From Antilocapra americana (lineage: Eukaryota > Chordata > Mammalia > Artiodactyla > Antilocapridae), in the NCBI GenBank assembly GCA_007570785.1, contig ML664199.1:19228597-19292596 (forward strand): a stretch of DNA of 64,000 nt. Direction: 5' to 3'. The first letter of the stretch is position 1, and each line of letters begins with the position of its first letter. The notes beneath the pieces are model-generated. The model did not search any database. It was not told where the DNA came from and saw only the letters and a list, made by a program, of their open reading frames with translations. Of the stretch, positions 35,179 through 47,876 are shown in pieces. Position numbers and translations under genes: made by a program.

Positions 35179-35605
35179 TTAGGGTTCTCCAAAGAAATAA
35201 ACCAATATATCTATATCTATGCCTTTATTTTATATATCTATTCAGAGAGATTTTTAGAAAATGTCTTATACAGTTGTGGATACTGGCAAGTTTGAAATCT
35301 GTAGGACTGATTAGCAGTCTGGAAATCTTGGGAGGAACTGTTGCAACCTTGAGTTGGTTCCAAAGCGTCCGGAGGCAGAATACCTTCCTCAGGAGACTTC
35401 AGTCTTTTCTTAAGGCTTTTGACTAACTGCATGAATTGTATCCATGTTAAGAAAGGTAATTTTCTTAACTCAAAGTTTATTAATTTAGATACTAATTACA
35501 TTAAAATTACATGTTACCTTCATGACAACATCTTGACTGGTGTTTGACCAAGCAGTTGGGCACTATAGACTAGGTAAGATAACATGTAAAAATAACCAAT
35601 CCAAA
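35179..35605. mobile_element. Probable old interspersed repeat, family unknown
   Basis: It starts agggttctccaaagaaataa next to the GATA repeat and ends around gtttgaccaagcagttggg. I recall this beginning and ending from a common old mammalian repeat often bordered by GATA repeats, but I cannot name the family. Confidence 0.35.
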
Positions 35606-35960
35606 TAGCTAGACATAGTAAAATGAGATAAAAATATTTTCACATAAGCTACAAAATTATTTTCCATCTTGCTCCTGCTTAACCTCTTCTGATATTCTCC
35701 CCTATGAAACCTAAACTCAAATTATGATGAAAGAGAAATCATTGTGTGCTCTCCTGCTTTTGTCTCTAATTAATAGTTGTAACTACTAAGTCTCATTCTG
35801 ATTATTGCTTCCTCTGTGACATCTTTTTGGAATTTCCCAGGATTTTTAAGATATTCCACCCTCTAGCCCTTCATTTGATTTTACAAACATTTCCAATTAT
35901 CACATGATTTTGTATTTCTGTTTTTCTGTTTCCCTTCTTATAGCCACACACAGGACAAGA
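35606..35960. other. Unique AT-rich sequence
   Basis: Nothing recognised. Confidence 0.45.
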
Positions 35961-37478
35961 TTAACCATAGGCTTTAGTTCGGTTCAGTTCAATAGCTCAG
36001 TCATGTCTGATCTTTGCAATCCCATGGACTACAGCATGCCAGACTTCCCTGTCCATCACCAACTCCTGGAGCTTGCTCAAACTCATCCACTGAGTCAGTG
36101 ATATCATCCAAGCATCTCATTCTCTGCCTTCTCCCGTCTCCTCCTGCATTCAATCTTTCCCAAAATCAGGGTCTTTTCCAATGAGTCAGTTCTTCAAATC
36201 AGGTGGCAAAAGGACTGAAGTTTCAGCTTCAGCATCAGTCCTTTCAGCGAATATTCAGGACTGATTTCCTTTAGGATTGACTGGTTTCATCACCTTGCAG
36301 TTCAAAGGACTCTAAAGAGTCTTCTCCAACACCACAGTTCAAAAGCATCAATTCTTTGATGCTCAGCTTTCTTCGTAGTCCAACTGTCACATCCATACAT
36401 GACTACTGGAAAAACCATAGCCTTGGCTAGACAGACCTTTGTTAGCAATATAACACCTCTGCTTTTTAATATGCTGTCTAAGTTGGTCATAGCTTTTCTT
36501 CCAAAGAGCAAGCATCTTTTAATTTCATGGTTGCACTCACCATCTGCAGTGATTTTGAAGCCCCCAAAATAAAGTCTGTCACTGTTTCCACTGTTTCCCC
36601 TTCTGTTTGCCATGAAGTGATGGGACTGGATGCCATGATCTTCATTTTCTGAATGTTGAGTTTTAAGCCAACTTATTCACTCTCCTCTTTCACTTTCATT
36701 GTGAAGCTCTTTAGTTCTTCTTCGCTCTCTTCCATAAGAGTGGTGTCATCTCCATATCTGAGGCTACTGATATTTGTCCCAGCAATCCCCTGGAAACACG
36801 ATGATAGCTCACTCACCTAGAGCCAGACATCTTGGAATGAGAAGTCAAGCGGGCCTGAGGAAGCATCACCATGAACAAAGTTTGTGGTGTTGATGGAATT
36901 TCAGTTGAGCTCTTTCAAGTCCTAAAAGATAGTGCTGTGAAAGTGCTGCACTTTAATATGCCAATAAATTTGGAAATCTCAGCAGTGGCAACAGGACTGG
37001 AAAAGGTCAGTTTTCATTCCAATCCCAAAGAAAGGCAATGCCAAAGAGTATTCAAACTACTGCACAATTGTACTCATCTCACACACTAGTGAAGTAATGC
37101 TTGAAATTCTCCAAGCGAGGCTTTAACAGTACTTGAAACATGAACTTCCAGATGTTCAAGATGTAGTTAGAAAAGACAGAGGAACCAGAGGTCAAATTGC
37201 CAACATCTGTTGGATCACTGAAAAAGTAAAGGAGTTCCAGAAAAACATCTACTTCTGCTTTACTGACTATGCCAAAGCCTTTGACTTTGTGGATCATAAC
37301 AAACTGTTGAAAATTCTTAAAGAGATGGGAATACCAGACTACCTTACCTGCCTCCTGAGAAATCTACATGCAGCTCAAGAAGCAACACTTAGAACTGGAC
37401 AGAGAACAGCAGACCTGTTCCAAATCGGGAAAGGATACGTCAAGACTGTATATTGTCACTCTGCTTATTTAATCATAG
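35961..37478 (-). mobile_element. BovB LINE with 5' inversion (twin-primed)
   Basis: 35971-36789 is a minus-strand BovB 3' half: the (GTTCA)-type end, then ctgtttgccatgaagtgatg. 36790-37468 is the BovB RT region in plus orientation. Together they form one BovB except for about 60-70 bases missing between the halves. The pair is bracketed by ttaaccatag at 35961-35970 and ttaatcatag at 37469-37478 (one mismatch). The ttaa at the right border is shared between the BovB sequence and the duplication. Confidence 0.88.
36871..37472 (+). pseudogene. BovB reverse transcriptase, N-terminal half, broken
   Basis: Begins NKVCGVDGISVELFQVLKDS (RT finger region), shifts frame near 37085, then resumes ICWITEKVKEFQKNIYFCF and DYAKAFDFVDHNKL (motif A). 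It ends near the motif B region (KGYVKTVYCHSAYL), where the LSP box is changed. Non-functional. Confidence 0.87.
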
Positions 37479-37503
37479 CCTCTAATTGTGTCTTAACTGT
37501 AGG

Positions 37504-37695
37504 ACTGGGCTTCCCTGGTGGCTCAGCTGGTAAAGAATCAGCTTGCAATGGGTTCAATCGCTCGGTTGGGAAGGTCCCCTGGAGAAGGGAATGGCTACCC
37601 ACTCCAGTATTCTGGCTTGGAGAATCCCATGGACTATGTATTACATGGGGTTGCAAAGAATTGGACATGACTGAGCAACTTTCACTTTCACTTTG
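37504..37695 (+). mobile_element. Bov-tA SINE with 8-bp duplication
   Basis: Head cttccctggtggctcagctg, centre tattctggcttggagaatcc, tail cactttcactttg. Flanked by actgtagg at 37496-37503 and 37696-37703. Its tRNA-like part has lost about 12 bases (ttgcaatgggttcaatcgc). Confidence 0.94.
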
Positions 37696-37703
37696 ACTGT
37701 AGG

Positions 37704-39340
37704 GTCAGAGTCTCAGCCTTGTTATTCAAAACAGGACTTCATTGAGGATATACATAAAATATTCATTGATTAAAAAAATAAATGATGGAAATTTTTTTAA
37801 ATTGGTGCTTTTTATTTAAAATAAACTTGCCATACAAATAGAAAATGTGGAATCAAGTGTTTGCCTATAAAATTATTCAAAACACTGAGTTTATGTGTGA
37901 AGTTGCTACTTGGTATTAAGATAGTTAATAATGTAATTCCATAACACTGTTACCTTTGACATTTTCAACTCAAAATGTATACACTAATGAATAATAAGAC
38001 CTTTTAAATTTGTTTATTACTCTAATGTTTCTGCTTTTTATGCATATTAAATATGAGCTTTCGTCCTTGTGATTTTAATTACCATACAAATAGCAATGAT
38101 ACTTAAACTGAATGATGTTTCATTATTAACCCCTGTTACAAACTGCTACATTAAAGCTTAAGAATTTATAGTACCTGTAATAATTTTCATAGAGGCAATG
38201 ACAACAAATAATACTAATAACTTTGTCTTTATATTTTTAAATATATTAATTATTAACATAATTTGGATTTCTCCAATCTGAGAAAAGCTGCAAATATTAC
38301 TGTGTTTCTCCCTTTATATACTCTAAAATTAGAATATCATTGTTACATTATTATTATTGAATGGTCAAAATCAGAATATTTGCATATGGGGAAGGCATAG
38401 CTTACTTGAAATGATACCATAACTCAATGGCTCTTTATTAAACATGCTATAATAATATAGATTTAGCTCTTGTAATTTTAAAACTATGGAATTGGCACAG
38501 AAATATCCATGTTAGAAAGACTATCACTGAGTGAGCTTTCAATAAAAGCTAGCACTTTTCCAGTGATTTATATTTTTATCGAAAACTGTTAGGACAAACT
38601 TGGAGAAGAAAAGTAACTGCCTTCTTTTTATTAATAGAGGTGAGTACAGTGATGCTAAACTTATTCAAAGGCACATGATATAAAAAATCAAGTTATTGTT
38701 AAAGGCAAAACTTAAGCTCTTTCCTTCCTGTCATCATAGAAGAAATAAAACTGATTGAACCAGAAAAGAACTACCAATTCTAGTAGTTAATTTAGTGTGT
38801 TATGAAGCCTATTTTCAATGATAATTAAGACATATCACAGATGTTCAAACACCATGTCACTGGAAAAAAACAGTGGTTTCACATATGAGGCCCAAATCAT
38901 TTATACTCATAAGTCTAACCTCATTCAAGTCAATGTTTAAAACTTGCCATTTACCACTCTTGCTAAGTTCTAAATCGGAAAGGTGAGAAAAATATATATA
39001 TTCTGTTCTAGTAAAGGTCATGTAGGAACCAATTACTGAGCATTGGGGTCACTGACATTTTTTCTAATTGGGCAACATTCAGAAACCAGACTTATACAAA
39101 ACTACTTTTCCAAGCCATCTCACTATCTATGTGTTCTCAACATGCACATTCTTTTAACTACACACATTTCAGTTGCAAAATAAAGATGGATCTTATCAGG
39201 CATGATTATCTTTATAGCCTAGAATGCATATTTTTAACAGAATCTCTGCATGCCTAATGTTTACATACCAAGGCAAAATTATAATCTACATGCAAGTAAA
39301 GCATGAGAGTTACCTGTTGTATCACGATATGCTGTAGATA
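37704..39340. other. Unique AT-rich sequence
   Basis: No gene or repeat recognised over 1.6 kb. Confidence 0.5.
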
Positions 39341-41222
39341 AGAGAGGACAATATTGTCTACTTCAAACTCTCACATCCCTGCTCTAAGCTTTGGGACTAT
39401 ACTGCATTAAATTTCCATTGTCCTTTCAAAGATTATTAAAATACTTTCCATTAAGCCTAATGTCCTTATTCTCCTCAGTTACTCTATAGAATCTCAGGCT
39501 ATGCAGCCAACTTTTATCTTGGCATTCTCCTTCCCTTACTTTTTTTAGATTAACCCTAATTTCCCTTACCTCTTTTTCAGAAAACTTTAACTCTGGTTTC
39601 CTCCAGAATTTTCACCTTGTAGATTGTACATGTCTATATACTCAAGTTGTTCTCAAAAATGTTATTCTTTTCTTGCCTTATTTGACATAAGATTCCCTGT
39701 TTTATTCTTGATAGCCTTCTCAATTGGCAGGATTGCTTTCCTTTCTCATCATAAAACACCTCCCGTTCAAGAGATATTCTGGGTATCCTCTATACTTCCT
39801 TTTGTTTATCCCATGTTTTCTCCACCTGTCTTCTGAAAAATATCCTTTTCTTTGATGTTTAAGTTATTTGGCTATATCAGTTGCTCCTCTTCTTATCACT
39901 TTGGGATAAATTTTCATTTATTGAATACTTAGCTTCTGGTCTACCAATTTCCAATCCTTCTCCACTTTGTTATTTTCCGTGCTAACTTGAGCATCTAAAA
40001 TGTATCTTCTTCCAATACTCAAGCTACTATGTTTCTTGACCTCATCAGTAACAAAATGTTTTCTCCACTTCAGAGAGACAATTCCTTTGTCACATATTGG
40101 AATTTCTAATGGCTTCTGAGATCATTAATTTAGTCATCTTTCCATCTAAACACCATCTCTCTCCATCACTCTTTCTGATTTTATACATTAGTTGTCTTAG
40201 ACTATTCAGCCAGTTAATACCTCTACTTTCCCTAATGAACCAACCCTTTATTCTTCACCTTTTTTTTCCCTTAAAATTCATGGTCCATTAATTGATAAAT
40301 TATTTTAATAATAACATAAAATCCCTGGCCCTTTCGGCTTCTTTGCCCATTCCACAAGGGAAAACTACAACCGGACTAGATTTTCTGCAAACCGTCACCC
40401 AAGAGGCCAAAACACCTTTCACTAATTACAGATCCCAAATGGGTACAAAAAGCATTATCACAATTATTCAAAATATATAGCATGGCTGTCAATCACTGGA
40501 TGTGTTCTCATTCTCAGCAGATGATCTAATCTTTTATTTCGACCTCTGACTGCATCTTTTCATCTTGTACTCATTTTAAGTCCTTTTACGATCATAAACA
40601 AAAAAGCTTTCCACCTTTCTTCTGACATATCTTTTCACTTATGTATCAGGCCCTGTTCTTTCCTATAGTTAAAAAAGCTTTTATGCTACTTCCCAATAAT
40701 CAACCTCTAATACATTCCCCATAACTTTTAAACATGTTCAACTTCCTCTCTCTCAAAAAATAAGACAAAAGCAAACAAACCAGTAGCAATTTGATATCAG
40801 GTTTTCCTACCTATGTGTTGACAAATGTGTTGACTTTCACAAAGAAATAACTTGTAAGAAATAATCAACATCCTGTTTCCTCCTCTCCCTGTTTCCTCAT
40901 CTTATACTCATTAAAAGGCCTATGGCAATGAGGCTTCAGCTCCCATAATCCCTCCAGTATAGCTCCTGCTGCTATGTTCACAGCCATCTCATCAGATTTT
41001 CATCCCGATATATCTTGAACTCTCAATAGAGAGTTGATCTTTCTTCCCTGAATTTTTTTATTCCTAAAGTTTCCCTGGGAATGCAAGTTGGATATTTTCC
41101 TTCAGACTTACTTATGGCTTGTCATTGTTCTATTCTACAGACTCAACTGCCTTTGTACCTGTTTTTCCCCTCTTCTTGGAATTTCTTGGCCAATCTCTCT
41201 ACTACTTCTCCTCCTCCTACTC

Positions 41223-41224
<2 letters not shown>
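39341..41224 (+). other. Pyrimidine-rich tract, possibly very old LINE
   Basis: About 1.9 kb markedly richer in C and T than in A and G on the plus strand, apart from a mixed stretch at 40320-40480. Its phrasing loosely resembles pyrimidine-rich ends of old mammalian LINEs, but I cannot assign it. No coding frame beyond 70 codons. Confidence 0.35.

Positions 41225-41259
<35 letters not shown>
41225..41259 (+). repeat. (AC)17 microsatellite
   Basis: An uninterrupted AC dinucleotide run of about 35 bases, long enough to be polymorphic. Confidence 0.98.
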
Positions 41260-41260
<1 letters not shown>

Positions 41261-41419
41261 TCCTTTTTGGTTGTCAGACATTCCTTTTGAAATTCACATC
41301 ATTTATCAGGAAATACATGTTTTGTTCTTAATATCTGACCAAATAGCTTTGATACTCCCCTCAGCTTAACTAACCTTTGGACTGATTTCTTTCTGAAATA
41401 AGCCCCTGACCTCCCTTTT

Positions 41420-41815
41420 CTTGGAGCATTTGCTTTAGACAACTTACAATTGTAGATTCTTTCTTTGCCCCTTTGAAATGTAAATCTCCTAGGCTCCTGT
41501 CAACTTTAAAACCCAGAAATGTCTGTCTCAAGAACCTAGGAGCCTTCTCTTTGAAATGCAATTAGCAAGAAAAATAGTGCCCCATCTCCCAGGCTCTGTG
41601 GGAGGGTAGAAGCTTAACTTCCCAAAAATGACAATTGGCTAAGAACAGGGTAATCACACTGACCAAACTTTCACTTAACATCTTCCAAGACTTTTCCACT
41701 TGTTCACTGCAGTTCTTAAAAACTTCCCTGTTTTTTGTTTCACAGGTGTTGAATTCTATTTCTCCCCGCTATTGCAATAGTCTTGAATAATGACTCCCTT
41801 GCTTGTTTAATTCTG
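41420..41815 (+). mobile_element. Probable ancient LTR
   Basis: It contains ccccatctcccaggctctgt, tagaagcttaacttccc and gcaatagtcttgaataatga followed by ctcccttgcttg. The last resembles a polyadenylation signal with an R-U5 border. Family unassigned. Confidence 0.4.
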
Positions 41816-41967
41816 TCCAGTTCATTTTTTCATTTTTTTTCCTTAGACACTCCCTATGCAGATCAAATTTCCCCACTATAATGTTTTCAGTGTATCACAA
41901 AACCCTCCTGTTTAATTTAGGTGTCTTTTTGGTTGGTGTGTTTGTATACTTCTCAGATCACCATCTG

Positions 41968-42262
41968 CTTAGAATGTAGGCTCCAAAGGTAGTTTTTTTT
42001 TTTTTTCTTTTTCTCCTTTCCCTATTTTCTGGAAGTGAAAGTGTTAGTCTTTCAGTTGTGTCTGATGCTTTGTGACCCCATGGACCAACCAGGCTCCTCT
42101 GTCCATGGAATTCTCCAGGCAGGAATACTGAAGTGGGTAGACATTCCCTTCTCCAGGGGATCTTCCCAACTCAGCGATTGAACTCAGGTCTCCTACACTG
42201 CAGGTAGATTCTTTGCCATCAGAGCCACCCATAATAAAAGTTCAATAAATGTTAGTTGAATG
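41968..42262 (+). mobile_element. Probable LINE-2 3' end, split by a SINE
   Basis: tagaatgtaggctccaaag on the left and agttcaataaatgttagttg with aatgagtgaa on the right match the L2 3' terminus. A T-run and a Bov-tA lie between. Confidence 0.45.
42034..42230 (-). mobile_element. Bov-tA SINE
   Basis: Tail side gaaagtgttagtctttcagt, centre ccttctccaggggatcttcc, head antisense gattctttgccatcagagcc. Confidence 0.94.
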
Positions 42263-43725
42263 AGTGAAGGAATTGGTCACATCTATTTCTCAGTATCTGT
42301 CCACTTTTATCCTATCTTCCTTCAGATTTATTTTAAATTCAGTGCTCTGCAAAACCTTCTTCCTTAAAAATATTCTTAATTTTTTGGCTTGTCTGTCCTC
42401 CCAGCACATGCATCTAGCCAGACACTGAGCCCAATTCATTCCAACCATTTTTCTCTCTGTGTTAGAACCTGAGCATATGAACATTGTTGAAGAAACTCAT
42501 ACAACTATGACTTAATCGCAGAAAGTGATGAAACAACTTGTTAGTTTGTACTGGTTGATGGTTTGTTCTCTGTAAATACTAGGGTTGTCAAGACTTATTT
42601 TTGAAATATCCTTTCTTCTGTCTAATACTCTCACTAGACTGCTATATAAAAACTTAACATTTCAAGCGGCATTTATATTCTTAGGCTCTCACATTTAGAT
42701 AAAATAATTATTCACCTTTTTTTATACTGCTGATATGTTTTTGGTTTTTAAGTTTCTTGTTTGTTAGGTTTTCTTCCCCTTTAATTATTTAACATCTACA
42801 ATACAGATATGTTGTAATTTTGGTATGTGAGTAATTTTATCCCAAGAATTTAAACTATTGTACCATCATGAATTAGTAAATATTGGTAATTATCCACGAG
42901 AGGTAGATTTTTAACTTACTTGTACCCAGATGAACAATTTTCCCTTATAATGCAATTTATTGCTTCCTGTGTAATGAAATAATCTGAAATAATTTCTACA
43001 TTTCTAAATTATGTCCTATTTTTGTCTTTTTCCTTGACTGCATTGACAATATATTGTCAAAATTATTACCCTAAAAAATTCAGCTCCTGGATTTATTTAC
43101 CAACTCTATTTTGTAAAGATATTTATTAGCTTATGCTTCATATAAGTTTCATAATTTCTGGGTATCCTCAGGGATATTTTTTTTGTTTTATATATTACAA
43201 TTTTTGATTTAAACACTTCATTTGGTAATTTTTATTCTTTGTTTTTCTACAAATACTTGAAACTATTGAATTGCCTTAAAATATCTACTAAGTTAAACAT
43301 TAGAAAAGTTTTAGTCAAAGTCCTTAAGATTTGAGAATTGTGCCTCTTCTTGAAAAAATGTAAAAACTCACAATTACGTTTAAAAGCATTTCAAAATGAA
43401 TTAAATACTGTGACTAAATACAAATAAAAATAATAAAGTGAAATGATCATTATTTGTAAGGCAAGTTATTTCTTTAAATGTTGACCATACGATAATAAGG
43501 AGTCTTCATATTACTGTGACCCAGTTTTCTCTGCTATTTTCATAATAAGTGGGTCGATTTCTGTGTTAACTTTCTAGGTCTGCTTTGATTTCAAAGTGAA
43601 AAATCCATTAAAAGTTTTCATTATTTCATGTTGCCATAAACAAAGTATGGGGGGAATAACAGCCAAAACAAACAAAAGTAAGCCATGTGCATGTATTGAA
43701 GATAAAAGGAATATATTTTATGGTG
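42263..43725. other. AT-rich sequence, possibly old antisense L1 in part
   Basis: 42760-43290 has phrases such as cagctcctggatttatttac suggestive of antisense L1M. Too diverged to call. A perfect 18-bp palindrome lies at 43043-43060. Confidence 0.35.
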
Positions 43726-43736
43726 CAAAGTGATAT

Positions 43737-43883
43737 ATATATATAGATAGATATGTAGGTACAGATAGATGGATGGATATTGTGATATTGTCAATTTTAT
43801 TCTTTTTAAAATTTATTTATTTTTAATTGGAGGATAATTACTTTACAATATTGCGCTGGTTTCCACCATACTTCAACGTGAAT
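43737..43883 (-). mobile_element. Very short L1 3' end with repeat-containing tail
   Basis: 43803-43883 is the antisense L1 3'UTR end (aattggaggataattacttt). The tail side holds (TA)n and GATA-type repeats at 43737-43779. The duplication caaagtgatat at 43726-43736 and 43884-43894 encloses L1 and repeat together. Confidence 0.75.
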
Positions 43884-43894
43884 CAAAGTGATAT

Positions 43895-45099
43895 GTTCTG
43901 CAACTTAAATTTGACAACTGAGCAACATTTGAGTTCCTAAATTCCTGAGGGGAATCTTTCGGTAAATATCACAGAATAAAAGATTTCTTCCAAACTTCCA
44001 AGGATACTTTCAAATACAAGGTCAAAATAAAGTTTGAATTCATATACTACACCAGAATATAATACTTGATTTGCCTTGTGAAATCAATTAAAAAGAAAAT
44101 ACTTTTTCTTAAGAGCATAAGTGAGTAAAGATTAGATAATTATCTTTAGCTACAATTCATAATATCTGTAACAAGACTTGTGCTCAAACTATTTAGAATA
44201 TAAGAAATATTAGAACTTGCCTTTTGAAACCTTGGATTTTTTTACAGGTGTTGAAAAATATGCAGGGTTTAGCATAAAGTTAAGGTTATTTAATTTTTGT
44301 AGTATTTTCTATTTTTATTTTACATAGAGCAACAGTAGTCCTCACCTTTTAAATATAGCCAAGCATTTCCCTCTCCTCACAAAGCCATCAAATTTCAACA
44401 GCAACAAAAAAACCACTTTACTTGAGCAACACTATCCTAGTCTTCAAAATATTTAAATATATTTTTTTCAAACCTAATAAACAGTATGAAACCAAAGAAT
44501 CAGATGTGAGAAGAAAGGAAACTATGACTCAGTTCACAAAAACAACAGATGAACACACATATAACCTTTCAGCTACTAACATTATTAGACATGACTATAA
44601 ATTAACTACTGTACATACTTCCTTGTTGAGATCCTGAGATTCCTCACTACCCTGCATATAATCTGCACAGGGCATGCGAGAAGCCTTTTTGACACTGAAC
44701 AGCCAAGAGATAGATAAAGAAGCTCCATGAAAAGACTGTTTCCCTTTCTGCCAACCCATCCTCGCCCCCTCCCCCAACCAAAAAAAAAAAAAACTGGAGA
44801 AGACCAGCTACAGTGCTTTGAAATTCCAAAGGGAAAACTGCAGATACACATACATACACACACAGAGAGACACATTCTGCCACGGTTCATGGTTACATTA
44901 GGGCCAAAGAATCACCTGCTGAGTGGTGTGTAGGTTTTGAGTATGGAGTTAATCTTTCAGGAAATAGGTTTATAAAATAACTCTCTGATGATGAGACTAT
45001 GTCAGTGGTACACAGAGGAAAACTGGTAGAGCTCCCAACAAAGATAGAATAATCTGAGCAACAAAATACAGTAGTAGCCTAGAGGGAATTCTAGAACAA
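43895..45099. other. Unique AT-rich sequence with simple repeats
   Basis: An A14 run at about 44780-44793 and a (CA)n(GA)n patch at about 44840-44875. No gene. Confidence 0.5.
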
Positions 45100-45646
45100 A
45101 AAATGATGTTAAATAACAAGAAACTTTGGATGAGGCATGGCATATAGTTAATAATAATGTATCAATATTGGTTCATGAATTGATACAGTTCTTATGTACC
45201 ACACTAATGTATGTTTAAATTAGGAGAAACTGAATGTGGGGTATATAGGACTCTTTGTGCTAGTTTCACAATTTTTTTTTCTATAAATCTAACTCCATTC
45301 TAAAATACAAAGTATAATTGGAATTATAGAACTGAGAAATGTAATAACATAAATGACTGAATTGGCTCGAGTCAAGTGGAGATGAGAAATACAGAATTAG
45401 TAAACTTGAAGAGAGATTAATATATTATCTATCCAGCCTGAAAAAGAGAAATAGTAGACTGGAAAAAAGGAAATGGAATTCCCTAGACAAATTTAGTATT
45501 ATATTAAAAATAGTTAAGAGAAAATTAACAAACTGGGAAATGGATCATAAACTATTTACAAGGAAATTCAGAAAGATTAAAAGTTAATAATTAGAAAGAG
45601 AGGATAGCAGAAAGTGAAAAAAATAAAGGTATCTAACATCTCTTTA

Positions 45647-46401
45647 TGGCAGAAAGTGAAGAACTAAAGAGCCTCTTGATGAAAGTGAAAGAGGAGAGTG
45701 AAAAAGTTGGCTTAAAGCTCAACATTCAGGAAACTAAGATCATGGCATCTAGTCCCATCACTTCACGGCAAATAGATTGGGAAACAGTGGAAACAGTGGC
45801 TGACTATTTTTCTGGGCTCCAAAATCACTGCAGATGGTGATTGCAGCCATGAAATTAAAAGACGTTTACTCTTTGGAAGGAAAGTTATGACCAACCTAGA
45901 CAGCATTTTGAAAAGCAGAGACATTACTTTGCCAACAAAGGTCCATCTAGTCAAGGGTATGGTTTTTCCAGTAGTCATGTGTGGATGCGAGAGTTGGACT
46001 ATAAAGAAAGCTGAGTGCCGAAGAACTGATGCTTTTGAATTGCGGTGTTGGAGAAGACTCTTGAGAGTCCCTTGGACTGCAAGGAGATCCAACCAGTTCA
46101 TCCTAAAGGATATCAGTCCTGTGTGTTCATTGGAAGGACTGAATCAACATCAAAGCCAATACTTTGGCTACCTGATGCTAAGAGCTGACTCACTGGAAAA
46201 AAACCCTGATGCTGGGAAAGATTGAGGGCAGGAGGAGAAGGGGACGCCAGAGAATGAGATGGTTGGATGGCATCATGGACTCAATGGACATACATGAGTT
46301 TGGGTAAACCCCGGGAGTTGGTGATGGACAGGGAGGCCTGGCATGCTGCAGTTTATGGGGTCACAAAGAGTTGGACACATCTGAGCTACTGAACTGAACT
46401 G
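45647..46401 (+). mobile_element. BovB LINE, 5'-truncated, 12-bp duplication
   Basis: Starts tggcagaaagtgaagaacta, just after the RT catalytic box, and ends ctactgaactgaactg. Flanked exactly by aacatctcttta at 45635-45646 and 46402-46413. The frame KVGLKLNIQETKIMASSP (RT motif D region) opens it, with later frameshifts. It is inserted in old L1M. Confidence 0.96.
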
Positions 46402-46933
46402 AACATCTCTTTAATTGAGGATGAAGAAAGAAGAAATGAAGCAAAGGAATGGTGGAAGAGGTAATTAACGTCTTAGGAATTATCAAAACAAACGAAATAC
46501 TTTAGCACACACAAATGAGTTAGTTAAATATGAATCCATCCCTACAAACACCATGGGAGAGTTATAAAGAAGGAAGAGACAAAAATAAAAAAGAGAGAGA
46601 AAATCAAAACAGTGAAAGGCTGATAGCCATCTTGTGAATCATAATATTGGAAGGTGGTAGTAGTTAGTGGAATGACACTGTAAATGACTTGAAAGAAAGT
46701 AACACTCAATCGTAATTCTAAAAGTCTCAAAAGAGTTTTTAGAGAATAAAGGTAATAAATGCCATAAAACTGGGAGAATTTCCAATCAGCAGATATACAC
46801 TAAAAGAAATGATAAAATGTGCACTTTAGGCTAAAGGTAATATGATATCAGATGGAAGGGTAAAGAAGCAAGAAGGGAAGAACAAATTAATGGTAAATAC
46901 ATAGCAAATATAAATATTTATTGTAGAAAACGA

Positions 46934-47513
46934 AAGACACATGTGTACCCCAATGTTCATCACTGCATTGTTTACAATAGCCAGGACATGGAAGCAACCT
47001 AGATGCCCATCAACTGACGAATGGATAAGAAAGCTGTGGTACATATACACAATGGAATATTACTCAGCATTAAAAAAAAAATTCATTTGAAGCAGTTCTA
47101 CTCAGGTGGACAGAACTGGAGCCTATTATCCAGAGTGAAGTAACGCAGAAGGAAAAACAACAATACAGTATACTAACCCATATATATGGAATTTAGAAAG
47201 ATGGCAGTGAGAACCCTGCATGCGAGACAGCAAAAGGAATGCAGATGTATAGAACAGACTCATGGACTCTGTGGATGAGGGCAAGGGTGGGATGATATGG
47301 GAGAATGGCATTGAAACATGTTAATTATCATATGTGAAATCAATCCCCAGCCCAGGATTGATGCTCGGGGTTGGTGCACCGAGATTTCCCAGGGGGAGGA
47401 AATCGGGAGGAAGGAGGGAGGGGGGTTCTGGAGGGGGAGCATATGTAAACCCATGGCTATTTCATGTCATTGTATGGCAAAAACAATAAAAAAAAAATAA
47501 AAACCAAAAAAAA
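46934..47513 (+). mobile_element. Young L1 3' end, 5'-truncated
   Basis: acatgtgtaccccaatgttc to the 3'UTR and an A-rich tail after 47485. About 580 bp remain: the last ORF2 codons and the 3'UTR with its G-rich tract at 47391-47430. Same subfamily as the L1s at 9.3 and 30.2 kb, but not inverted. No clean duplication found. Confidence 0.92.
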
Positions 47514-47860
47514 CACACAACGATGTTTTTGGGTAAATATGTATACTCACATGTACATTTACATATACAAATACAGAAAAACAAAATCATATAGGTCAGC
47601 AGGAGGTTAAAATAAGGAAGGTTAGGTAATAATCAATGACATTGGATTTTGATACATCAAAGCTGCATATTGTAAGAGCCATTCAGTATGGACACTAGAG
47701 GAAAATAAACAGTGTATGGCTTCAAAACTAGTAACAAGGGGAAACAATCAGTGAGAATGAAAGCACAATCTGTTTAAATAAAGACAAATAAAAATAAAAA
47801 CTGAAGAAAAGTAAAACACATGTAGGGGAAAATAAACTTAAACAAATTATAGAAAGTCAT

Positions 47861-47876
47861 ATATATATATATATAT
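47861..47876 (+). repeat. Short (AT)n run
   Basis: atatatatatatatat within the old L1M. Confidence 0.9.

Noticed and set aside
37133..37696. 187-codon frame seemingly joining RT to another domain
   Set aside because: Read-through from decayed BovB RT across the insertion border into a Bov-tA SINE; not a fusion gene.
41081..41369. Open frames coding Thr-His repeats
   Set aside because: Produced by the (AC)n microsatellite.
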